In this document: piece after piece, positions 7,412-15,788 of the stretch
How positions within the stretch are numbered: position 1 is the first letter of the stretch
Layout of the letters: the number at the start of each line of letters is the position of its first letter
Source: Paenibacillus timonensis
GTDB lineage: Bacteria; Bacillota; Bacilli; Paenibacillales; Paenibacillaceae
Reading direction: 5' to 3'
NCBI RefSeq assembly: GCF_009725205.1
Contig: NZ_WNZY01000014.1
Location: 1 to 64,000 of the forward strand
DNA length: 64,000 nt
The notes under the pieces: model-generated
The model's input: the letters and a program-made list of their open reading frames with translations, nothing else
The model's database searches: none
What the model was told of the DNA's origin: nothing
Translations under genes and position numbers: made by a program

Positions 7412-8932
7412 TTACTTCAACATTCCCGCCACAAGGTTCGCCGGAAGCGGCTCGACGCAGGACGGCTTGTCGACCTTCAAGCTATGCGCGGTCGGCGTAA
7501 GATGGCCGCTCTTCGGATCCCGGCGTAAAGCGGCGATATTGCCGCTGTTCTGATTCGCCACCAGGACGTAATCTTCCAAGACCGCAAAATTACGCGGCCA
7601 ACTCCCCTCCACACTCGTCCATGCCGGGTCATCCAGACGTCCGGTCTTGGGGTCCAGGTGGAAGCGGACAATGCTGTCATGTCCACGATTGGAGCCGTAT
7701 ACGTATCGACCGTCCGGCGAGAAGTGAATATCGGCCGGATAATTCTCCCCATGGAACTCAGTCGGCAGCGAGCTGACGTGCTGAATCACCTCAAGCCGCC
7801 CCTCCATCGGATCAAAAGCGTAAGCTGTCATCGTGTTGTTCAGCTCGTTCATGCCGTAAGCAAATCGCTCCGATGGATGGATTATGAAATGCCGCGGCCC
7901 CGCTCCCGGCGGCAACTCCGTCACCCCGTGCTTCACGAGTTGCCCGCACTCCAGACGGTAGATCACGATTTGATCGGTTCCTAAATCGGAGACGAATGCG
8001 AACCGACCGTCCAGACTTGGCACAGCGCTATGCGCATGAGCCGATTCCTGGCGTTGCCGGTTTACGCTGCTTCCCTCATGGCGGATGAGGGAGATCATGT
8101 CCCCCGGCGCACCCTCCGGATCGAGGGCAACCGCATTGACATGACCGCTGGAATAATTAGCGACCAGTAAGTGCCGCTCCGGCCCAGGCTGTAAAGCCAG
8201 ATAGCAAGGATCTGCCCCAAGCGTAGCCTTTTCGCCTTTCATCGACAGCTTCCCGTCCTTCGGATCTACCTCAAAACCGGCGACCCGCCCTTCCGCTTGT
8301 TCACTTACCGCATACAACCGCAGTCCCTTGGCATCGAGTGTCAAAAAGGATGGATTCACGAGACCCGAAATGCTGTGAAGAATCCGCATTTCCCCGGTGC
8401 CTCGCTGCAGTTCGCAGAGATAAATTCCCGGATCCTTATTTTCGGCGTAGGAACCCGTATAGAACAGCCAGACATCTTGGCTTTTTTCACTCATCAAATC
8501 CTCTTCCTTCCTATGATCGGGTTCATCCAGCAGCCGTTTCACCTCGGACAAAGGCAGCCGGTCAAAATACATCTCCACCTGATGCTCCGCCCCGCCATAA
8601 ATCTGGTTCATGACGGCAGGGATATTCGAGGAAATGGCACAGGAGGAATGCTCGCTGCCGGAGCACCAACTCGGACGCAGCGAACCTTGGGCGAAGATGC
8701 GATACAAATCGCCGAGAGACACCTGAGAGAGCTCGGCCTTTAGCAAGTATCCGCCGTGCGCCCCCTCTTTGGTGGTCACGAGCTCGTGGCGGCGAAGCAG
8801 GCTAAGCACCTTGCGCACTCTCGCCGGATGTGTCGCCACACTGCAGGCGATCTGTTCGCTGTTGGCCATGCGCTCTTCCCTGGAATTCAAAAACAACAAG
8901 CAATGGACGGCAACCGTCAATTCGCTGTTCAT
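7412..8932 (-). CDS. Rrf2-family regulator fused in frame to a lactonase-type beta-propeller
   Basis: One open frame of 506 residues. Residues 1-140 are an Rrf2-type winged helix (HTH near 25-55, the GGYLL wing near 60) with cysteines at 90 and 98 that could be redox-active. Residues from 147 to the end form a lactonase-family (YkgB/Pgl-like, 6-phosphogluconolactonase) seven-bladed propeller. Its signs are a FYTGSY start, repeated blade motifs such as HFSPDGRYVYGSNRG, and SAHAHSAVPS. Codon 147 is an ATG (8494) preceded by GGAAGGAAGAGGATTTG, so a free lactonase may also be made. The linker has no stop codon. A sequencing or natural fusion of two adjacent genes is possible. Confidence 0.85.
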   Translation of the reverse strand: MNSELTVAVHCLLFLNSREERMANSEQIACSVATHPARVRKVLSLLRRHELVTTKEGAHGGYLLKAELSQVSLGDLYRIFAQGSLRPSWCSGSEHSSCAISSNIPAVMNQIYGGAEHQVEMYFDRLPLSEVKRLLDEPDHRKEEDLMSEKSQDVWLFYTGSYAENKDPGIYLCELQRGTGEMRILHSISGLVNPSFLTLDAKGLRLYAVSEQAEGRVAGFEVDPKDGKLSMKGEKATLGADPCYLALQPGPERHLLVANYSSGHVNAVALDPEGAPGDMISLIRHEGSSVNRQRQESAHAHSAVPSLDGRFAFVSDLGTDQIVIYRLECGQLVKHGVTELPPGAGPRHFIIHPSERFAYGMNELNNTMTAYAFDPMEGRLEVIQHVSSLPTEFHGENYPADIHFSPDGRYVYGSNRGHDSIVRFHLDPKTGRLDDPAWTSVEGSWPRNFAVLEDYVLVANQNSGNIAALRRDPKSGHLTPTAHSLKVDKPSCVEPLPANLVAGMLK

Positions 8933-9065
8933 CTTTCTTCCCCTTTCCCTTACCGATTTGAAACAAGTGCAGGTGAGTATGATATAATGTTCTCGCGAAT
9001 CTCTATTACCTAGTAGCCATTATTGTTGGGTACAGCGCACAATTACCTACAGAAAGGGAACCTCT

Positions 9066-9557
9066 ATGAAGCTGATGAATCCCTCTTATATGCAAATCTT
9101 TTTTACTTTCGGTGCGATGGCCATGGCCGTCGCAGTTCTGTTTATCCGTCTGAAAGCGAGTCGTCGGCCTGTCACCGTGAAGAAGATCGTCATTCCGCCG
9201 CTGGGGATGACTACCGGCCTCATCATGTTCGTCGTCCCGGAAACGCACATTCCATTCCTGTGGGGCGTGATCGCTTTCGCTTTCGGCTGGCTCCTGTTCT
9301 CCTATCCGCTGATTCGAACAACCAAGTTCGAGAAAATCGACGACGAGATTTATGCGGAGCGCTCTCGCAGCTTTATCCTGATCCTGGTCGGGTTGCTGGT
9401 CGTTCGTCTCCTGCTCCATGAAGTCGTGGAACAGTATGTCTCCGTCATGCAAACAGGAGCGCTGTTCTTCCTACTCGCATATGGTATGATCATTCGCTGG
9501 CGTCTGTTTATGTTCAAGCAATACCGGGTCATGACCGAGAATATCGAGGCCTCCTGA
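9066..9557 (+). CDS. CcdC-like membrane protein (DUF1453)
   Basis: 163 residues with five hydrophobic segments, including MQIFFTFGAMAMAVAVLFI near the start. The central KKIVIPPLGMTTGLIMFV and PFLWGVIAFAFGWLLF match the CcdC family. CcdC accompanies cytochrome c maturation genes in Bacillus, but its function is not firmly known and homologues occur apart from ccd genes, as here. The ATG at 9066 follows AAAGGGAACCTCT. It is monocistronic, facing the convergent GGDEF gene 28 bases downstream. Confidence 0.8.
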   Translation: MKLMNPSYMQIFFTFGAMAMAVAVLFIRLKASRRPVTVKKIVIPPLGMTTGLIMFVVPETHIPFLWGVIAFAFGWLLFSYPLIRTTKFEKIDDEIYAERSRSFILILVGLLVVRLLLHEVVEQYVSVMQTGALFFLLAYGMIIRWRLFMFKQYRVMTENIEAS

Positions 9558-9585
9558 CCCTAATCAGGCGCAGGAGGCAAAACTC

Positions 9586-11019
9586 TTAACCTTCCACAAC
9601 CGATCGGTTGCGCCCCTCTTCCTTTGCCCGATAGAGGCAGCGGTCTGCACGGCGGATCAACTCCTCCGCCTCCATCGGATCAAAGGGAGCAAGGCGATAT
9701 CCCCCGATGCTGATCGTAACGTATGGCTCCGCCTTGGAGCGTTTATGCTCGACGGCCAGGCTGGCGATCGCTTGACGCAGCCGCTCCGCAGCTTCCAAGG
9801 TTTCCTGCGTCTCAAGTCCGGACAGGACGACCACGAATTCCTCTCCCCCATACCTGGCAGCAAAGCCCTGCTCCTGCTTCGCCACACCATATATTGTCCA
9901 AGCGATCTCTTTCAAGACGTGATCCCCGCCTTGATGTCCATAATAATCATTATAGGCTTTAAAACAATCGATATCTATGATCAGCAGCGACAGCGCCGTG
10001 TTTCGCTCCTCCGGGGAGACCATTTCCCAAGCCAGTATCTCATCAAACCGCCGGCGATTAGGTATCTCCGTCAACCCGTCGAGATTGGTTAACCGAATCA
10101 GCTGTTCGTTCGCATGCTCGAGCTGCAAGCCGGATTCCATCAACTGGCGATGCTGCTCCGATAACCGGATAAATAGTCGATTCACTTCATTTACCACTGC
10201 ACAAATCACGACTGTCGAAGCGATAACCGAATTGATTTTGGCTACATACCACCCCAGAGTAAAGCGCATGCCGGCAAACAGCGTCAGCGTCACGTCCATC
10301 AGTAAAGCAAGCATCGCCACCGCCAACCATAAGTGCAACATCGACCATCCTTTGATTCTTCTCCATACCGCCATCAGGGCAAAGAAATTCAAAATCCACA
10401 AGACGGGTCCGATCCCTGAGGTGTTTAGTTTGCGGTAATCGTTCTCTTGAATGATGTCAGGCAGCCAGCGATCGCCTAAAGCGGTGAGCTCAAACACGGC
10501 AAATACGCTCAACAACGTCAATGTGATACCGGCTGTACCGTAATTGAAAATCATCTCTTTTGAGCTTAATGGCTTGGACCACTTTCGATTCACCCAAGCG
10601 TATAACAAGATACCAAAGGAAAATCCGCTATGCCAAAATACCCATAGCCAGCCCGCGGTTTGCCCCCCGGCCCCTATCATCTCCCCGAATCCGCCAAAGA
10701 GATCGGGAAAAGTTAATATATGCAAAAACGTCATCAATCCACTATATAAATAGGTGCAGGACAACACGAGCAACGCCGGAAGACCGGAGGCCCGATATTG
10801 GCTGTAGATGATGAAGGCCGTTAGCATATCCCCAAAAATCAGCCAGCCGATCGCGGCGGAGAGAAAGGTTTCTGTGGCGGGAAGCGCTGTCATCCCAAAT
10901 GGCAAAGCCACGAGCGACACGGAGATAATCAGAACACCGATGAGAATGGCCAGCTTCCTTTGCTTGCTGCTGGAAGGAATATCGAAGACTTGAGAAGCAA
11001 CCTTATAATTACCGTGCAT
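9586..11019 (-). CDS. Membrane-anchored diguanylate cyclase (MASE4-GGDEF)
   Basis: 477 residues. The N-terminal half has about eight membrane segments with the MASE4-like pattern (FGDMLTAFII, LHILTFPDLFGG, AGWLWVFWHSGF). The C-terminal domain is a GGDEF cyclase that makes cyclic di-GMP from two GTP. The active-site loop is GGEEF at residues 391-395, and DGLTEIPNRRRFDE and the DIDCFKAYND metal site precede it. The RxxD product-inhibition site expected just before the loop is replaced by a QEQG-like sequence, so feedback inhibition is probably absent. An HD-GYP phosphodiesterase lies 5 kb away. The start codon has only a distant RBS (AAGGGAG). Confidence 0.9.
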   Translation of the reverse strand: MHGNYKVASQVFDIPSSSKQRKLAILIGVLIISVSLVALPFGMTALPATETFLSAAIGWLIFGDMLTAFIIYSQYRASGLPALLVLSCTYLYSGLMTFLHILTFPDLFGGFGEMIGAGGQTAGWLWVFWHSGFSFGILLYAWVNRKWSKPLSSKEMIFNYGTAGITLTLLSVFAVFELTALGDRWLPDIIQENDYRKLNTSGIGPVLWILNFFALMAVWRRIKGWSMLHLWLAVAMLALLMDVTLTLFAGMRFTLGWYVAKINSVIASTVVICAVVNEVNRLFIRLSEQHRQLMESGLQLEHANEQLIRLTNLDGLTEIPNRRRFDEILAWEMVSPEERNTALSLLIIDIDCFKAYNDYYGHQGGDHVLKEIAWTIYGVAKQEQGFAARYGGEEFVVVLSGLETQETLEAAERLRQAIASLAVEHKRSKAEPYVTISIGGYRLAPFDPMEAEELIRRADRCLYRAKEEGRNRSVVEG

Positions 11020-11133
11020 CGATGCGGGGGTTCTCCCTTCTGGATGTCAAACATTGTAGTAGTTCAAACATATTAAATTTTTAATATAGATGCAATCCTT
11101 TTATGGATATTTCATTTTTGCATACCCAAAAAA

Positions 11134-11176
11134 AACAAAAACAGCCGTATTCGCTTTGATGCGAATACGGCTGTGG
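11134..11176 (-). terminator. Terminator after ydjO
   Basis: Perfect 14-bp stem (11141-11154 with 11161-11174, ACAGCCGTATTCGC) followed on the minus strand by TTTTTGTTTTTTTT. Confidence 0.88.
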
Positions 11177-11214
11177 CTGCTGTCAGCGTCCACCGATTCC
11201 GGCGGCGTCCTCGT

Positions 11215-11436
11215 CTATGCCTTCTTGGCCGACGATCTTTGATCGGAGCTTGGATTACTCAGTTGGGGAAGCATGCGCGTTCCCATGACCATCTCAGACG
11301 AGCAAAGCGGACAAGCCGGACTATGATCAAACGTGAAGTTGTCACGCATCCATCCATTGCAATCGTCGCTCGTGCAGGTCCATACCGGTGTATTTTCCTC
11401 AGGAATTTCTTCTAACGTTTTTTTACGGTAGTTCAT
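11215..11436 (-). CDS. ydjO: Cold-inducible protein YdjO family
   Basis: 73 residues. The sequence VWTCTSDDCNGWMRDNF followed by CPLCSSEMV gives two cysteine pairs (CTSDDC and CPLC), consistent with a small zinc ribbon, and TRMLPQL follows. This matches the YdjO family of small cold-inducible Bacillus proteins, whose biochemical role is unknown. The basic, serine-rich tail is probably disordered. A ribosome binding site (AAGGAGGGGAATT) directly precedes the ATG at 11436. A cold-shock protein gene lies immediately upstream on the same strand, which supports joint induction at low temperature, though each gene has its own terminator. Confidence 0.85.
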   Translation of the reverse strand: MNYRKKTLEEIPEENTPVWTCTSDDCNGWMRDNFTFDHSPACPLCSSEMVMGTRMLPQLSNPSSDQRSSAKKA

Positions 11437-11557
11437 AATTCCCCTCCTTCAAGGTGAGCGTTCTAACCGGGTGCATAGATGTGGTTCGTCATAGTGCTAT
11501 ATATACCATCAGAAGCGAGGTTTCCGAATGTTAACCTCATGAATGATCTTTGAGTAG

Positions 11558-11604
11558 AAAAACTGCCCTCAATGCGAGAACGCATTAAGAGCAGTTTCTG
11601 GCTA
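11558..11604 (-). terminator. Terminator after the cold-shock gene
   Basis: On the minus strand AAACTGCTCTTAATGCG and CGCATTGAGGGCAGTTT pair across a short loop, followed by TTTTTC, two bases beyond the csp stop codon. Confidence 0.85.
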
Positions 11605-11606
11605 GC

Positions 11607-11807
11607 TTACAGTTTTACAACGTTTTCGGCTTGAGGGCCGCGGTTGCCTTGAACCACGTTGAATTGTACGCGTTGGCCTTCGTCGAGGGTTTTGAAGCCT
11701 TCGCCAGTGATCGCGCTGAAATGAACGAATACGTCATTTCCGCCTTCCACTTCGATGAAGCCAAAACCTTTCTCAGCGTTAAACCATTTTACTGTTCCGG
11801 TTTCCAT
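11607..11807 (-). CDS. csp: Cold-shock protein (CspA/CspB family)
   Basis: 66 residues, the standard size for a single cold-shock domain. RNP1 (KGFGFIE, about residues 13-19) and RNP2 (VFVHF, about 26-30) are both intact, and the opening [17 protein letters not shown] is classic. It binds single-stranded RNA/DNA and acts as an RNA chaperone in the cytoplasm. The start follows CAGGAGGTATTCCCCT. A roughly 300-base gene-free AT-rich stretch upstream could be a long cold-responsive 5' leader, as is usual for this family, but I did not resolve a specific structure. Confidence 0.96.
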   Translation of the reverse strand: METGTVKWFNAEKGFGFIEVEGGNDVFVHFSAITGEGFKTLDEGQRVQFNVVQGNRGPQAENVVKL

Positions 11808-12114
11808 AGGGGAATACCTCCTGTTTAAAGATTAACATGATTCATTTTTTTAACAGAAGTCGCTCAAAAGGGCTGACCCTTATGAACATGCACCACTTGT
11901 ATAAAAAAAATTCACACATTGAAAAAAGTTCCAGGTTTTAAATAGTGACACTCTTTTCAATGGGTGAATGATCTTCTTTCTAAAACACGAGATGAACTCA
12001 TTATATCCTTTTGCCAGATAAAAAGCAAATCCCCTATTTTTGCAAACCTGTTCGGAAAGACTGGACAAATGCGGCAAGCGAAAACTATAATGACAGTTGT
12101 AATCTGCAGTCATA
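11808..12114. promoter_or_regulatory. Divergent promoter region between csp and the thiamine operon
   Basis: AT-rich gene-free sequence expected to hold the csp promoter and long 5' leader on the minus strand and the promoter for the TPP riboswitch on the plus strand. A 77-codon minus-strand frame here runs into the riboswitch and looks spurious. Confidence 0.5.
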
Positions 12115-12210
12115 CTGTTCAGGGGTGCTGGAATTGGCCGGCTGAGAGTGTATCCCTCAAAGATACTGACCCTTTAACCTGATCTGGATAATGCCAGCGT
12201 AGGGAGCTAT
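12115..12210 (+). ncRNA. TPP riboswitch (THI element)
   Basis: The conserved core is easily read: GGGGTGCT at 12122, GGCTGAGAGT at 12140, then ACCCTTTAACCTGATCTG and GATAATGCCAGCGTAGGGA to about 12205. It binds thiamine pyrophosphate. A terminator hairpin about 50 bases downstream indicates control by transcription termination of the operon that follows. Confidence 0.97.
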
Positions 12211-12258
12211 ACTATATGGATATGAACTCGTTATTCATTTCATTTCCATTGCCTATCG

Positions 12259-12283
12259 CGTCCCGGATCCGGGACGTTTTTTT
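12259..12283 (+). terminator. Riboswitch-controlled terminator
   Basis: CGTCCCGGATCCGGGACG (12259-12276) followed by seven T, between the TPP aptamer and the first structural gene. It should form when TPP is bound. Confidence 0.85.
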
Positions 12284-12379
12284 GTATCCGAAATTTGGAT
12301 TGCGCTTAAGGTCGCGTTTCCAGGGTTATACCAAGAACAAAGCTGCGGAAATTTAAACAATCGAAGGAGAGAATGTGTC

Positions 12380-13447
12380 GTGAAAGTTCAACTACGCACC
12401 GTGCTGGCGCTGTTCCTCGGCTGTATGCTGCTAATTCTGTCTGCCTGCGGCGGAGCCAACGGAAATAGCGCGGGCAAGGCTGCTGCAGGAAACCAAGGCG
12501 GGCAAAATGCCGAGAATGCCGCGCCTAACCAGGCGACCGGCGAAGAGCTGCGCAGCGTCAAGGTTGTGCTCGACTGGAGCCCTAACACCAATCATACCGG
12601 CCTTTACGTCGCTAAGGACCAAGGGTATTTCGCCGAGGAAGGGCTGAATGTGGATATCCTCCTTCCCGGCTCCGGCGGCGCTGAGGCGATGGTTGCCTCC
12701 GGGGAGGTCCCGTTTGGCGTCAGCGTACAAGAGAACGTCACCCAAAGCCGGCTCCAAGGCGTCCCGCTTGTATCCATCGCCGCAATCATTCAGCATAATA
12801 CATCCGGCTTTGCTGCACCTGTTGCCAAGAATATCAAGACACCTAAGGATTTTGAGGGCAAAGCCTACGGCGGATGGGGGTCTCCTGTGGAAGAAGCGGT
12901 CATTAAATCCATTATGGACCTGCAGGGCGCCGATGTCGGCAAGGTAAAGTTCCTCAACATCGGGGATGCCGATTATTTTACGGCCGTGAAGCGGGATATC
13001 GACTTCGCCTGGATCTTCTACGCATGGACCGGCATCGAAGCCGAACTGCGGGGTGAACCGCTGGATATGCTTTACGTTAAGGACTTCTCCGAACAGCTTG
13101 ACTATTATACGCCGGTGCTTGTCACCGACGAGAAGACGATCAAGCACGACCCGGAGCTCGTGAAGGCGTTTATGCGAGCGGTGTCCAAAGGCTATGACTA
13201 TGCAATCGCCCACCCTGAAGAGTCCGCGCTAATTTTGCTCAAGGCTGTACCGGAACTCGACAAGGACCTGGTGGTTGCCAGTCAAAAATGGCTGAGCCCG
13301 AAATACAAGGACGACGCTCCGCGCTGGGGCGAACAGAAGAAAGAAGTATGGCAGAACTACTCTGATTGGATGCATGAGCGTGGCTTGCTGGAGAAACCGC
13401 TTGAGGTAGATGCCGCTTTCACCAATGAGTTTTTGCCGAGCGAATAA
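12380..13447 (+). CDS. thiY: Thiamine-precursor ABC transporter substrate-binding lipoprotein (ThiY-like)
   Basis: 355 residues from a GTG start after AAGGAGAG. A lipoprotein signal peptide with lipobox LILSAC is followed by a linker and an NMT1/THI5-like domain beginning KVVLDWSPNTNHTGLYVAKDQGYF. This is the family of ThiY/HMP-precursor binding proteins. It probably captures formyl-aminopyrimidine or a related pyrimidine for salvage into thiamine; the exact ligand cannot be read. It is first gene of a four-gene operon under TPP riboswitch control. Confidence 0.9.
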   Translation: MKVQLRTVLALFLGCMLLILSACGGANGNSAGKAAAGNQGGQNAENAAPNQATGEELRSVKVVLDWSPNTNHTGLYVAKDQGYFAEEGLNVDILLPGSGGAEAMVASGEVPFGVSVQENVTQSRLQGVPLVSIAAIIQHNTSGFAAPVAKNIKTPKDFEGKAYGGWGSPVEEAVIKSIMDLQGADVGKVKFLNIGDADYFTAVKRDIDFAWIFYAWTGIEAELRGEPLDMLYVKDFSEQLDYYTPVLVTDEKTIKHDPELVKAFMRAVSKGYDYAIAHPEESALILLKAVPELDKDLVVASQKWLSPKYKDDAPRWGEQKKEVWQNYSDWMHERGLLEKPLEVDAAFTNEFLPSE

Positions 13448-13502
13448 CTCCCTGAAATTATGTTTTCAACCAATTCCCATTATCGAAAGGATGAACTCAT
13501 CG

Positions 13503-13796
13503 ATGCCAAACGCACTTTTAAGCATTCAAATCATTCCAAAAACGCCAAATGGTGAAGACGTGATACCGTATGTAGACCGGGCCATTGAAGTGATTCAGGC
13601 TTCCGGGGTGAAATATCAGGTCAATCCCCTGGAGACAACCATGGAGGGGGAACTCGACGAGTTGTTGGCTATCGTGAAGAAAATGAATGAAGCCGTCATC
13701 GAGTTTGGCAGTACAGGCATCATTTCGCAAATCAAAATCTCGTATAACCCCAAAGGCGTCAGCATGGATAAGCTGATTGAAAAATATCGGCCATGA
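13503..13796 (+). CDS. MTH1187/YkoF-type thiamine-binding protein
   Basis: 97 residues from ATG 13503, which follows AAAGGATGA. The sequence (LLSIQIIPKTP, YVDRAIEVI, YQVNPLETTMEGELDEL, SQIKISYN) fits the MTH1187 family, small ferredoxin-fold proteins that bind thiamine or related ligands. The gene lies between the binding-protein and permease genes, and its stop overlaps the permease ATG (ATGA), so translation is coupled. It may buffer or sense the imported pyrimidine or thiamine in the cytoplasm, which is inferred from the context. Confidence 0.85.
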   Translation: MPNALLSIQIIPKTPNGEDVIPYVDRAIEVIQASGVKYQVNPLETTMEGELDELLAIVKKMNEAVIEFGSTGIISQIKISYNPKGVSMDKLIEKYRP

Positions 13797-14563
13797 ATCT
13801 CCGCAGCCTTTGGCACAGCATCTGGCCGCCCCTTGTGGCGGTCATGCTGTTTTTGCTGATTTGGCAGGGCGCCACCGCCTGGTTTCACATTGAAAAATGG
13901 ATCCTCCCCAGCCCGGTTGATATCGGGCGTGAAGCGGCCGCCGGTGCGGCCAGTTTAGGGGAGCACACGCTGGCAACACTACGGCTGATGCTGATTGGTT
14001 TTTCCATCGGAACGCTCGTGGGCTTGTTGATGGCGTTTGTGCTCCATTATGTTCCGTTTCTTAAAGCGTCGCTGTATCCGTTGATCATCTTGAGCCAAAA
14101 CGTGCCGACCATTGCGCTGGCCCCACTGCTCATGATCTGGTTCGGGTTCGGGATCCTGCCGAAGATCATCGTCATTACGCTCGTCTGCTTCTTCCCCGTT
14201 GCGGTGGCGACCATGGACGGACTGAGCCGCACGGATCGCGCGATGCTGGATTATATGCGGATGATCGGTGCGTCCAAGGCGGATATCTTCCGCAAGCTGG
14301 AGGTGCCCTACGCGATCCCCTCGATCATGTCCGGGGTTAAAATCGCCGCAACTTACAGCGTCATGGGTGCGGTCATCGCCGAATGGATCGGTGCGGACAA
14401 AGGAATCGGCTATTATATGATGCTGCAAAAGGCGTCGTTCCGCACAGACAAAATCTTCGTCGCCATCGCGATCATCGTAGCGATCAGCCTGGCGATGTTC
14501 GCCTGCGTTGCTCTTTTGGAAAAATGGCTTATCCGCTATAAACCGTCGAACGACCGGAGTTAA
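13793..14563 (+). CDS. thiX: Thiamine-precursor ABC transporter permease (ThiX-like)
   Basis: 256 residues with six hydrophobic segments and the permease EAA-type loop near residues 155-175 (MIGASKADIFRKLEVPYAIPS). It belongs to the SsuC/TauC/ThiX permease group; the riboswitch and the adjacent ThiY identify it as the pyrimidine/thiamine-precursor channel rather than a sulfonate one. The start overlaps the preceding stop by four bases. Confidence 0.9.
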   Translation: MNLRSLWHSIWPPLVAVMLFLLIWQGATAWFHIEKWILPSPVDIGREAAAGAASLGEHTLATLRLMLIGFSIGTLVGLLMAFVLHYVPFLKASLYPLIILSQNVPTIALAPLLMIWFGFGILPKIIVITLVCFFPVAVATMDGLSRTDRAMLDYMRMIGASKADIFRKLEVPYAIPSIMSGVKIAATYSVMGAVIAEWIGADKGIGYYMMLQKASFRTDKIFVAIAIIVAISLAMFACVALLEKWLIRYKPSNDRS

Positions 14564-14591
14564 CGCAGCTTACAGAAAGGGTGGCTCGGTT

Positions 14592-15407
14592 ATGAGTGAA
14601 AAATCAACGATAAGGGATCTGGCCGTACCGGCGCTCGAGGTCCGGCAGATCCATAAGACATTCCGCGACCGGCGACGGGAAGTCCCCGTACTGCGCAATA
14701 TCTCGCTACGGGTGCCTGCCGGCGAATTCGTGTCGATGATCGGCCCATCCGGCTGCGGCAAAAGCACGCTGTTTCACATCATCGGTGGGTTGACGGCCCC
14801 GGAACAAGGAGAAGTCCTACTTCAGGGACGCCCGGTTACCGGTCAACGCGGGCATATTAGTTACGTGCCGCAGCAACCCGCGCTGTTCCCCTGGCGGACG
14901 ATCGAGGACAACGTCGTTTTGGCGCAGGAAATCGCCGGAACCAGAAACAGCAGCGATCGTAAGGAAATCCAGCATTGGCTTGAAAAGGCCGGGCTAGGCG
15001 GTTTTGAACGAGCTTACCCCCATATGTTATCCGGCGGTATGCAGCAGCGAGCTTCTTTCCTCCGGGGGCTGCTCGCTCCCCAGGAAGTGATGTGCCTCGA
15101 CGAGCCGTTTAGCGCCCTTGACGCGCTGACGCGCAGCGAAATGCAGCGCTGGCTGCTGGATATTTGGGAAGAGAATAAGCGTTCTGTCTTGATGATTACG
15201 CACAGCATCGAGGAGGCGCTGATGCTCTCCGATACCATTTATTTATTCTCGAGCCGGCCGGCGAGCATCCTGCATGCCATTCAAGTGCCTTTCCCCCGAC
15301 CGCGGCGTGATGAAATGACGGAAGATCCCGACTTTATTCGTTTGAAGCGAGAAATCGCATCCATGATGGCAGAGGAACAACGCAAAACGACAGCAGGAGG
15401 AGTCTAG
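14592..15407 (+). CDS. thiZ: Thiamine-precursor ABC transporter ATPase (ThiZ-like)
   Basis: 271 residues from ATG 14592, after GAAAGGGTGG. The nucleotide-binding motifs are intact: Walker A GPSGCGKST near residue 52, the Q-loop VPQQPALFPW, signature LSGGMQQR, Walker B VMCLDEPFSALD and switch histidine THS. It energises uptake through the ThiX channel. Last gene of the operon, 28 bases after thiX, with a hairpin overlapping its stop codon. Confidence 0.92.
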   Translation: MSEKSTIRDLAVPALEVRQIHKTFRDRRREVPVLRNISLRVPAGEFVSMIGPSGCGKSTLFHIIGGLTAPEQGEVLLQGRPVTGQRGHISYVPQQPALFPWRTIEDNVVLAQEIAGTRNSSDRKEIQHWLEKAGLGGFERAYPHMLSGGMQQRASFLRGLLAPQEVMCLDEPFSALDALTRSEMQRWLLDIWEENKRSVLMITHSIEEALMLSDTIYLFSSRPASILHAIQVPFPRPRRDEMTEDPDFIRLKREIASMMAEEQRKTTAGGV

Positions 15408-15425
15408 ATCATAGACTCCTCCTGC
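15393..15425. terminator. Hairpin at the end of the thiamine operon
   Basis: Perfect 14-bp stem GCAGGAGGAGTCTA/TAGACTCCTCCTGC at 15393-15406 and 15412-15425. The arm overlaps the thiZ stop. The following T-tract is poor, so it may work as a two-way boundary with the convergent gene. Confidence 0.65.
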
Positions 15426-15427
15426 GA

Positions 15428-15757
15428 TTATGTATTGATTTCGGCGACAGTAACTTGATCCACTTCCAGCATCAATTCTACCCATCTTTGCAAATGCTCG
15501 GCTTCCCCTGCGAAGGCAATCAGCCAGGTCACGGATTCAATGGATTCATGAGTTCCCTCCGGATCCACGAGATCCGGCATTCGGGCAAGCACCCGCTCAT
15601 AGGCGTTCAGCTTTGCGTCGATCAGCCGGAATCGTGCCAGCCTCTGCGCACAATCGGGAAATAAGGTCACGCGAAGGGACAGCAATTTCCGGTCTGCCCG
15701 TTTGGCTTCCTCCAGTTCCGCCGGAGATACAAGACGGTTCCAGGACCCATTATCCAT
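15428..15757 (-). CDS. Unknown small soluble protein
   Basis: 109 residues, no family recognised. Largely helical, rich in Leu, Arg and Glu, with single cysteine and no signal peptide. I chose ATG 15757 because GGGGGGAGG precedes it at about six bases; the in-frame ATG at 15763 directly abuts that sequence. It lies 22 bases downstream of the HD-GYP gene on the same strand, so it may be co-transcribed with it. Confidence 0.7.
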   Translation of the reverse strand: MDNGSWNRLVSPAELEEAKRADRKLLSLRVTLFPDCAQRLARFRLIDAKLNAYERVLARMPDLVDPEGTHESIESVTWLIAFAGEAEHLQRWVELMLEVDQVTVAEINT

Positions 15758-15788
15758 GCCCATCCTCCCCCCCTTGTAACCGCGACAT

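Noticed and set aside
11880-12113. 77-codon minus-strand frame upstream of the cold-shock gene
   Set aside because: It lies in AT-rich leader sequence, ends next to the TPP riboswitch, has no RBS and no family resemblance.
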